Shown here one piece after another: positions 56,959-64,000 of a DNA stretch of 64,000 nt. The stretch is from assembly GCA_036435485.1 (NCBI GenBank), contig CM071598.1, positions 194,659,148 to 194,723,147 of the forward strand. Direction: 5' to 3'. A program made the position numbers and the translations under genes. Below the pieces are notes generated by a model. That model was not told where the DNA came from. It ran no database searches and worked only from the letters and a program-made list of their open reading frames with translations. This stretch comes from Saposhnikovia divaricata (taxonomy: Eukaryota; Streptophyta; Magnoliopsida; Apiales; Apiaceae). Numbering within the stretch: position 1 is the stretch's first letter; each line of letters opens with the position of its first letter.

Positions 56959-57960
56959 GTCATCCCATACTTGAAGTGCTTGAGGCCCAAGAGGTAGAAG
57001 AAGTGTTAAAAGAAGTTCATGAAGGGATTTGTGGGCAGCACTTGGGGGGCAGAGCCCTAGCTCATAAGATCACTCGCTTAGGATTCTATTGGCCAGAGAT
57101 GTTGGCCGATGCACAGAACTATGTCAAAAAGTGTGAAAGATGCCAGAAACACGCTCCAGTTGTAAGGTAGCCACTAGAGATGTTAACATCGATTAACTCT
57201 CCTATCCCATTTTCCATGTGGGGGATGGACATACTTGGTCCTTTTCCTGTAGCCTCTGCACAAAGGAAGTTCCTGATAGTGGCCATCGATTACTTCACCA
57301 AGTGGATTGAGGCTAAGCCCTTAGCCAAGATAACCACCAAGCAAGTTGCCCAGTTAAACAATGAAGAGTTCAAGAAGTATTGCGATGAGAACGCCATCGA
57401 GCTTCCCTTTACTTCGGTAGCTCATCCTCAGGCTAATGGACAAGCTGAGGTAGCAAATCGGATTATCCTTGATGGACTGAAGAAGAGGGTCGAGCGCTCA
57501 AGAAACACTTGGGTGGACGAGTTGTTTCCTATATTATGGGCATATCGCACCACCTGCAAAGTGACAACTAGAGCTACCCCGCTCTTGTTAGCTTATGGAG
57601 CAGAGGCAGTTGTGCCCTTGGAAATTTCTCATCTGTCACCAAGGGTGGAAGCATATGAACAAGAAACCAATGAGGAAGGCATGAGACTCACCCTTGATTT
57701 AATTGATGAGGTCAGAGATGAGGTAAACGCTCGTAATGCGGAGCATTAGAAGAGAGCATCTTTTCATTATAACTAGAAGGTTAAGAAAAGGTTCTTTAAC
57801 AAGGAGACTTGGTTCTAAGAAAGATAGAAGCGTCTGGAGTTGGACAAAGAGGAAAGTTATCCCCTAACTAGGAGGTCAGTAAGACGTTAGGAAGAGGATC
57901 CTACAAACTGGAAACCTTGGATGGAAACGAGGTGCCTCGCAATTGCCATGCCTTGAATCT
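56959..57960 (+). pseudogene. pol: integrase of the Tat-like element, with in-frame loss of the second catalytic Asp
   Basis: The HHCC zinc-binding start (HEGICGQHLGGRALAHKI ... CERCQKHAP) ends in a stop at 57168. The core follows: MWGMDILGPFPV (first Asp), VAIDYFTKWIEAKPL and ITTKQVAQ. Then LNNEEFKKYCDENAIEL and HPQANGQAEVANR (catalytic Glu) appear without the usual ~25 residues that carry FGIP...SDNG between them. The C-terminal part shows WAYRTTCK, LLLAYGAEAVVPLEI and, after a TAG at 57747, decayed KRFF/KPW blocks to about 57960. The deletion keeps the frame but removes an essential residue. Confidence 0.85.
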
Positions 57961-58401
57961 CAAGGTTTATTATATTTTAGTTATCCTATATTAAGGACCT
58001 AGCTTTTATCTATCTAGTAGAAGTAGAAAAAAGTTTCGATAAAACCATTTCAGAGCATGTTGCTCCCAGTAGGACAGTAGTATTCCATGTAAGGGTAGAG
58101 CCCATTTCGAATTATTAGTGCAAGTTTGTTTTTCGTTCTATGATTCTATGATTTTAATTATGTGCTAAGCACCTATTTAGTGTAAGTCTAAGATGACCAA
58201 GTACTGAAAATAAAAAGAACATATGAATGAAAGGAAACAAGTGCATGAATAAAACACCCTGAAGGGTCAGGGTTATGATTACAATACACATCGAATAAAA
58301 GTTTAAGTCCATGAATGACCATAGATAAAGTCAAGCCATAATAAAACCTAAGTAGAAAGCCACATGTGGCTAGCAAAGGCCATGCAAGGCTCAAAAGCAA
58401 A
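57961..58401 (+). other. non-coding region after Tat pol
   Basis: Spacer between the end of integrase and the 3' end of the antisense gene. No domain or LTR start recognised. Confidence 0.5.
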
Positions 58402-60424
58402 CTACTTCCTTACAGGGGCCTTCTTCACGAGACCTTTCTTGATCTTGATAGGAACAATCTGAATAGGAGCTTCTTCTCCACTATACGACTCCACTTCATC
58501 ACCACCCTCTTCCCCGCTCTCGAAAGTCTCAAATGACGAACCACCATCACCCTGTATGGGCTGGCGAATCTGTCCGACTAAGGGGCAACCCGAGCTAGCA
58601 GCTTGGCCCTTCTCGTGGGATCCTGAAGGCTACCGCCCAGAGATGGATCCGGAATGCTGAGAAGTGGCCTTAGTCACCAAGCTAGAAACACGTTTGGCTC
58701 CCTAAGAGGTTGTGCCTCCATCTTCGACAAGACTTGAATAAAGAGAAGGATTGACAACTCCTGGGTGATCACGGCTAATTACACCCACGGCTTTTTCCCA
58801 ACCAGTAGTCATGTTTTCCGGTTGAATCTCTTTGTCATGCTTGTCAATGAATGAAAGGAACGCATCTAAGCCCAGGTAGTTGTGGATGATTAAGTCCTCA
58901 GTCTTCTTAGCTCTGTTCTCCATGGCAAGGTACTTCTCCTTAAGGGTGGAGAGTTGGTCTTCAAAAGAGAAATACTTGGCCTCCCATTCTTCGAACTCTT
59001 TTGTGTGCTTCTCTGAGGCCTTGACAGTAGTCCTCTCCCTGGCTTTGTATGAGTTCCCGAGTTGAACAACATTTTGAAAATGGGCGTTCAACTACAAAAG
59101 AAACACAATAATGAAATGTGTTAAGACATGATGGTCAATAAGCTTAACAAAGCAAAATAAGGGACTTACGTTATAGGAAAAATAAGCCCCCCAACTCTCG
59201 CTCTCCGCAAGGTCCATAGTTGTTGCAAAATGAACTTGGTCGACCGGAGCGATGGTATTCCTGGACCAATCCTGAGCAAGAAGATGACTATCCCTGATGG
59301 AGTCTTGCTCACAAATCCCGCACTCAGGCATGAATGTCATCTTCATACTCCCATCCGAGCACCTAACCCTCTTCCTAGCCTTTGAACAATGTTGAAGAAA
59401 ATTCGGGGCAGGTACCCTATCGGGATTGGCCTCTCTCTCAGCTTTCTTAATCATCCTCTTGGTAATTTGAGGAGCGTCACTTGGATGACTGTCAATTTCT
59501 TCAGCGACTACAAAAATAAACAAAGAAAAAATGTTGGTATAAGAACAAGCACAATGTAAAATAAGGAAGTCATAAGAATTACCCTCAAAGGGGACACAAC
59601 TAAGGCCGGCCTCTATTAAGGCGCGCTCAGTTATGATTTTCTGATAGTGGGAATGTCCGTAAGTTGAAATAAGCCAAACATGATGAGCTATTTCTTCGCT
59701 TGTGAGTCCAAGAGCACTAACACCTTCATCAATTACATGGTTAAATTCAAACCTGAGAAATTCGCCCCAATCTCCCCCTCTCCAACGAAGGATAAAGAAC
59801 TCGTGCCTCCAGTTATGGTTAGAATCAGGCACTGAGGCAGCATTAACAATTTGATGGGCTTTCGAATGGTGTTGAATGCTTACCCATCCTTCCTTATGAT
59901 AAGGCTGTTCTTAAAAGCAAACAAGTGCCTAAATAGCGGAATGCTAAGGCGGATGCCTCCTTGAGACATTCAACCATAAAAATGAAAATAAACTTCCATG
60001 CATTTGGATATAGTTGGTTGGGGGTAATCTTAACTTCAGCTAACAACCTAACAATCCAAGGATGGACTGGAAATCTAAGGCCGGAAGTGATAGCACTCTT
60101 ATACACAAACAAGTTTTTAGGATGCCAATTACATGTTCTATCACCCGGGGTTGGAATCCTAAGCTTCAAACCAGAAGGGAATTCATACTTAAGTAAGTCT
60201 TTAAGACCATCTTTGTCTAAGGTGCTAGGGAATATGAATGAATCAAATTCGGCATTGTTTGGAAACAAGTCCCCGGGCTCATCCAAGAGCTCGGGCAAAG
60301 TTAACTGATAACGAGGAGGAAAGACCTTCTTACCTTTCTTGCTCTTGTCTTTGGACCTCTTGTTGATCAATTGAAGGAGGGCTCGAGAAGGAACCACGGT
60401 GCTATTGCCACCTTCATCTGCCAT
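58402..60424 (-). pseudogene. antisense extra gene of the Tat-like element (putative gypsy-type transposon protein, Transposase_28-like)
   Basis: On the minus strand from ATG 60424 (MADEGGNS). A Lys-rich start is followed by ELLDEPGDLFP, LKIRIP-like GLKLRIPTPGD, and the family block SGLRFPVHPWIVRLLAEVKI with LYPNAWKFI (about 60110-60000). A frameshift lies near 59930. The next part runs to about 59585 (HEFFILRWRGG; SALGLTSEEIAHHVW). After an intron (about 59580-59515) comes a basic exon to about 59170 (ITKRMIKKAEREANPDRVPAPNF, split), then another intron and a coiled-coil exon 59091-58702. A stop after GGTTS precedes an acidic/basic tail ending KKAPVRK at 58402. Antisense extra genes between pol and the 3' LTR are known in Tat elements. 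Function unknown. Confidence 0.7.
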
Positions 60425-60597
60425 TGGCTCCTTGAATGAAATTGACAAAGTAAAGAACTTGAAGCTTGGGAGCTCTTGAGAGAAAAATTTCTTTGTAAGA
60501 GGAAGGAGATGTGAATAAATGACTTCCACCTTCCACTCTTTTATAAGGAAAAGGGTGATCCTTGAAAACAGATTATCTTTCCGACGACCCGCGTTTC
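60425..60597 (-). promoter_or_regulatory. probable promoter region of the antisense gene
   Basis: The minus strand has CCTTATAAAAGAG near 60540, a TATA-like box about 115 bp ahead of the ATG at 60424. Sequence upstream is cut by the CACTA-type end at 60598. Confidence 0.4.
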
Positions 60598-60960
60598 ACT
60601 ACTAGAAATATGTCAATAGACATCGGGTAAAAACCGATGTCTATTCTGAAACCAAACTGATGTCTTCGCGTGTGATGTTAAAAGTCTAAAGTTTAGACAT
60701 CGGTTTTTCACCGATGTCTAATAAATATTTACACATCGCTTTTCAGTGTATTTCTGATGTCTTTGCCCTGAATCTTTTAGTAGTTTACACATCGGTTTTC
60801 AAATTAAGCAATGTTGTATGCCCTTATTAACACCCATTTTTTGAATTATATTGATGTCTTTTTTGCTTTAAACATCAGTTTAATATAATTTCCACATCGA
60901 TTTTAAGTAAACTATAGCTTGATTAGACATCATTTTTAAGTTATTTGTGATGTTAATTTG
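60598..60960. repeat. subterminal repeats of the right-hand CACTA-type element
   Basis: ACATCGGTTTT and variants occur at about 60627, 60703, 60733, 60777, 60894 and 60926, with reverse copies AACCGATGT at about 60638 and 60711. Some pair as inverted repeats (GACATCGGT...ACCGATGTC). They decay with distance from the end. Confidence 0.75.
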
Positions 60961-61149
60961 AATTGTCTAGCTTTCAACATATGCTTTATAAGCAGCTACT
61001 ATACAAACATTTATACCAAAAAATTCAACAAAAATGTACCATATGATAAATATTAATGATAACTAATATTGATCATTACAAAATTCAATGTTCATGATGA
61101 ATATACAAAATAACCAATTCAAGACTTAACCATATGTTCTAAATTTTAT

Positions 61150-61735
61150 CCTGAATAAACTTGATAGCCTCCATGCGCACCTCATCCAACTGCTTCACAA
61201 TTACTAACTTCATAGGGATGAAGATAAGCATCCCATCCCAGCATCATATAGCCATTAAAAAACTGATTTCCACAAGCCCGTTTTCTTCACACGGTAATAG
61301 TGAACCTACTACAGTTCACTCTAAATTGCGCTCTAGTGCTAATTCCTTGTGGACCTGCTAAATTTAGTCAGAGAAAGATGGCATAAGAACCCAAATATTT
61401 GATTATGCAGAAAAAAAACAAATAATTTCAACAATTAGAATATAGAACAACAACACTATCTCAACTTCTTTCTCTTAATTATAATAGATAAATTACTTGA
61501 CAATGTGCATAAACCTAAAAATTAATGATTACTATATATGAGATTCCGAGTTATTAATCCTGGTCACAATATATATTTAAGAAAATAAAGATTAAACTTG
61601 GAGGAACTTACCCAATTCTGTCTGCATGTCTTGAATCATGCAACTAATGATAAATTTTATTGACTGGATGGCATTGTTCTCAGTTTTAGACACATTGACT
61701 AGCTGCCGCACAATAAAGGTTACCAGCGAAGTAAT
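61150..61735 (-). other. exon-like minus-strand segments of unknown origin
   Basis: One segment at about 61735-61611 reads VTFIVRQLVNVSKTEN and then SIKFIISCMIQDMQTEL, ending at a GTAAGT donor. A second begins after TTTAG at about 61360 (QVHKELALERNLE, then a stop), and near 61210-61150 KLVIVKQLDEVRMEAIKF is followed by a stop. Composition and splice-like borders suggest pieces of a real gene. I do not recognise the family. Confidence 0.35.
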
Positions 61736-61830
61736 GATCAATCCTAAAGAAAATTACAAAATGGAAACTCCACAGCTTCATAAGTTTATCGTATAAAGAA
61801 GGAATGCTGCAGAGTATACCTAAATATCTG
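61731..61830. repeat. 100-bp duplication, copy 1 (G6PD intron plus exon start)
   Basis: Matches 62901-63000 with about four mismatches in 100 bases. On the minus strand this copy is preceded by GCTGATGACCAGATATTTAG, which resembles the end of the G6PD exon encoding DDQIFR, so it carries an exon end, a complete short intron (GTATAC...CTTTAG) and the next exon's first bases. Confidence 0.9.
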
Positions 61831-61834
61831 GTCA

Positions 61835-62913
61835 TCAGCTAGGAATGCTGCACTATAAAGCATATTAAGGTCGCTACGATCAATTCTCATTCCAAGACCA
61901 GGAACCTTGTTGTTAATCTTCAGATATATGGCTTGATCCGGTTGCACACGAAGCACTAATTCGTTTGTAGCCTTGTCCAAATTTGTCCCAAAGTTCTTCT
62001 TGTACAAATTACCAGGGACATGCCTGAACTAAACTCTGATTTCTGCACTGAATTCCGTTGCAATAAGAATCAGACCTTCCATTGCAATGACTATCCGGCA
62101 TAAAGATCAATCAACATATGAAAATAGTATTTGAAAAAGAGCGAAGGATCTATTTACCGCCTAGTATGAAGCGCCTTTCCTGCCTTCATTAGGAAAGGAA
62201 CCCCATCCCATTGTGCATTATCAATAAACATTGCCGCAGCTGCAAATGTTGGAGTTAGACTGTCCTTTGGCACAGTTGGGTCATTCGTGTATCCTAGATA
62301 CGATTTGGAGCCCTTGCTGTGGCCCTTATACTGACCTACAACTACATCTTCAAGCTGCAGAGGTCTCATTGACCATAAAACCTTAACCTGAATGGTTATC
62401 ACAAATTTTATCAGACAGTTTACATGGAGCTGGATTTCTTTAAAAGACTTGCGGGATTTAATACTTAAACTTCCTCCTAGAAAAGAGTTTCCTATAGCAG
62501 GATATCTTGACAAAAAAAACTAATTAATATAGATGGTTTTTGCCTTTTCATTTCTGACATCCTCAGCATCCAGGCTGACGGATGTCTTCATAGCAAAAAG
62601 TGTTAATATTTGTAAGAGATGATTTTGCATTATATCTCTGATAATTCCATAGTTGTCAAAGTATCTGGGGTCAAAAAAAGATAAAACAATCTTTGAAATT
62701 AATAATCAAAAAAATATTTTAAACTATAATACGCATGTTCTGTTGTTGCACATATGAGCTTACCCTCCTCTACCATCAGTACCAAAATCTTCGGAAAATA
62801 TTAGTTGCACATTTAGGATGTAATTCCTTGACCAAAGTGGCTCGAAAACAAGATTTGAGAAGCGTAGCACTGATAGGTTCTCCACTATCTCTTTGCCCAA
62901 GTAATGATCAATC
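61835..62913 (-). pseudogene. G6PD: plastid-type glucose-6-phosphate dehydrogenase, partial and rearranged
   Basis: Four exons on the minus strand. They are 62913-62764 (RIDHYLGKEIVENL, substrate-binding motif intact; SVLRFSNLVFEPLWSRNY), 62664-62543 (YFDNYGIIRDIMQNHLLQI), 62387-62158 (SMRPLQLEDVVVGQYKGHS; GVPFLMKAGKALHTRR) and 62047 to about 61857 (VPGNLYKKNFGTNLDKATNE; KINNKVPGLGMR). G6PD makes NADPH in the oxidative pentose phosphate pathway. The VENLSVLRFSNLVFEPLW wording fits plastid rather than cytosolic forms. The NADP-binding N-terminus, transit peptide and C-terminal ~100 residues are missing. An in-frame TAG at 62029-62031 replaces Gln, one donor site reads GC, and the last exon runs into unrelated sequence after LNMLYSA. 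Introns are kept, so this is not a retrocopy. Confidence 0.85.
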
Positions 62914-63000
62914 CTAAAGAAAATTACCAAATGGAAACTCCACAGGTTCATAAGTTTATCGTATAAAGAAGGAATGCTGCAGAGTATACCTGAATATTTG
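62901..63000. repeat. 100-bp duplication, copy 2
   Basis: In this copy the intron end CTTTAG is followed by the true G6PD exon (RIDHYLGKE), but the sequence on its other side is not the expected upstream exon. The two copies therefore hold complementary halves of the original gene. Confidence 0.9.
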
Positions 63001-63070
63001 AAGTTGGTATTGACAGGTAATATAGAAGAACCAGCTAATGAGATTATAAAAAGCAAAAGAAGAACATATT

Positions 63071-63177
63071 GCACTTGCTTGCCTTCTTCTCTTGTGTATC
63101 AGGAAGAGCAACTTGTTCTAAACTTTGATGCAATTCAAGCCTGTAATGTGCATTCCTGAACATATACCCAGTCATTA
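63071..63177 (-). other. exon-like segment upstream of the G6PD fragment
   Basis: A minus-strand frame reads MTGYMFRNAHYRLELHQSL and then EQVALPDTQEKKASKC, with clearly protein-like composition. It does not match the G6PD sequence expected at this position. Family not recognised. Confidence 0.35.
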
Positions 63178-63678
63178 AGACACTTTACATGAGCTGCGGA
63201 AGATTTTCAGCAACCTAAACACTTGCCGGGAGATTCTAGTTAATGCTAGACGCCAAAATTGTTAAACCATTCAGGTTTGGTTAGTAGAGGATTTCAGCAG
63301 CGTTATATACACAGTCATTACTGTAACTGCAAAGAATTGTGGGGGTAGTGTTCCAATCATATTTGTAACTGTTTGACGTATGGACTCAACTACCTATAGG
63401 AATACAGGACAAACAATTTGGTTGACCTTTACTCGAGCCACTTCATTTTTAAATAGATACAATCGTTTAGAAAAATACAGCAATAACTATAAACAAAGTA
63501 AAATACATGTGGAAGAAAATTAACCGAAAGTGTCGAAGAAATCTATTAACATCGAAGCAAAACTCGAAATAATTCACAATAAATCACTTAATCGGCAATT
63601 AAAAACTAGATAAAATCACAATTAATCAATCAAATTAATCGAAAACTTCGAAGAGACTAAAACTTACACGAAGCATAG

Positions 63679-63765
<87 letters not shown>

Positions 63766-64000
63766 AACAAACCTTCGTGTTGAACGGACTGGCGTTGAGA
63801 AGGAGGAGTACGACTAGCGACAATACGGCCGACTAGCTGCTGTGCTTCACGATTCTGCCATTTGATTTAATTGAAACAAATAAAATTAATCGGATAAACA
63901 AAGAAAAGAAAGTTAACTGAAAGTATTAATCAGATAAACAGAGTTTAATCAGAGTTTAATTGAAAGTTAGGGTTACCTTTGAGAAAAGGGGAAGAAAGGG
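63178..64000. other. A/T-rich region with a possible 5' exon on the minus strand
   Basis: A minus-strand segment at about 63862-63772 reads NREAQQLVGRIVAS and then RTPPSQRQSVQHE before a GTTTGT donor-like site. A CTCAAAG|GTAACC border at about 63976 looks like another exon end. The rest is A/T-rich with a (GA)n tract. No family identified. Confidence 0.35.
63680..63759. repeat. (GA)n microsatellite
   Basis: About 40 uninterrupted GA units followed by a short G-run. The long Ser-Leu reading frame across it is an artefact. Confidence 0.98.

Larger units (their letters stand above)
29447..60597 (+). mobile_element. Ty3/gypsy retrotransposon of the Tat type, split by later insertions
   Basis: Own segments are the 5' LTR 29447-29892, gag 29926-31908, protease 47700-48263, integrase 56959-57960, and a 3' region with an antisense gene (58402-60424). 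RT and RNase H are missing. Interruptions are a chromovirus (31909-47694) and a copia element (48264-56953). At 60598 a CACTA-type end begins. No 3' LTR is seen in the window, so it probably lies beyond 64000. Tat-type assignment rests on the TTTGGCACCATCTGTGGG primer site, the protease/integrase motifs and the antisense extra gene known from Tat elements. Confidence 0.8.
60598..64000. mobile_element. CACTA-type transposon end enclosing gene fragments, right end outside window
   Basis: It begins CACTACTAGAAATATGTC, followed by many ACATCGGTTTT/AACCGATGT words, the terminus-plus-subterminal structure of CACTA elements. The interior holds minus-strand exon-like fragments, including G6PD pieces with introns, but no transposase. 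The second end is not in the window, so the extent of the element, and whether the G6PD fragments really lie inside it, is inference. Confidence 0.55.

Noticed and set aside
58188..58400. Minus-strand frame beyond the antisense gene
   Set aside because: It lies after the gene's stop at 58402 and has no known domain; most likely 3' untranslated or spacer sequence.
61835..62913. A functional G6PD gene
   Set aside because: It lacks N- and C-terminal regions, has an in-frame stop at 62029 and a scrambled exon order.
63635..63823. Ser-Leu repeat reading frame
   Set aside because: Artefact of the (GA)n microsatellite.
1..64000. tRNA, rRNA or microRNA genes
   Set aside because: No cloverleaf with A/B boxes or rRNA-like conserved sequence was seen; the tRNA-like matches are retroelement primer-binding sites only.

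Overview
The window is nuclear DNA of a flowering plant, most likely a eudicot with a large, transposon-rich genome. The evidence is plant-specific transposon families (Sirevirus-like and other Ty1/copia, Tat, chromovirus and Athila-like Ty3/gypsy, CACTA, MULE, hAT, Helitron), AT-rich spacers, GT-AG introns and fragments of a plastid-type glucose-6-phosphate dehydrogenase. I could not resolve the species. I see no intact cellular gene; almost everything is nested and mostly broken mobile DNA.

Layout. (1) 1-10530, minus strand: a Ty1/copia element, Sirevirus-like, with its 5' LTR at 10026-10530, gag, protease, integrase, RT-RNase H, and a long extra reading frame after pol in the place where Sireviruses carry an env-like gene. 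Its 3' LTR lies beyond base 1. (2) 10531-25000: a CACTA element cut off on the left by the copia LTR. It carries a TNP2-type transposase (minus, catalytic core deleted), a TnpA/Ptta-En-Spm-type gene (plus, several breaks), an array of ~174-bp repeats between these divergent genes, and a terminus reading GTAGTG at 25000. Inside it sit another terminal-inverted-repeat element (10960-15940, with its own ~176-bp array and a probable solo LTR) and a 516-bp hAT element with an 8-bp target duplication (20171-20686). (3) 25000-29446: degenerate spacer with a copia gag relic, a MULE with a 10-bp target duplication (27266-28602) that encloses a probable Helitron, and a 116-bp tandem duplication. (4) 29447 to the right edge: one Tat-like Ty3/gypsy element split open by later insertions.

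The Tat nest. The Tat 5' LTR and gag run from 29447 to 31908. A chromovirus (Tekay/Del-like) with 2.8-kb LTRs then occupies 31909-47694. That chromovirus is itself split by an Athila-like non-autonomous element (36458-43717) carrying a CCHC, Gln/Tyr-rich protein. Tat protease resumes at 47700. A minus-strand copia element (48264-56953) follows, and Tat integrase continues after it. Between pol and the unseen Tat 3' LTR lies an antisense multi-exon gene of the putative gypsy-type transposon (Transposase_28) family (58402-60424). At 60598 another CACTA-type end begins and runs off the window; it encloses rearranged, intron-containing G6PD fragments, which suggests DNA-level gene capture.

Order of events by containment: Tat first, then the chromovirus, then the Athila-like element. 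The copia element and the right-hand CACTA entered Tat independently. Matching 5-bp target duplications (ATAAC, ATTTC) make the first two insertions firm. Other boundaries rest on terminal motifs and on where protein similarity stops and resumes. All similarities were judged by eye from recalled family motifs; no database search was run.
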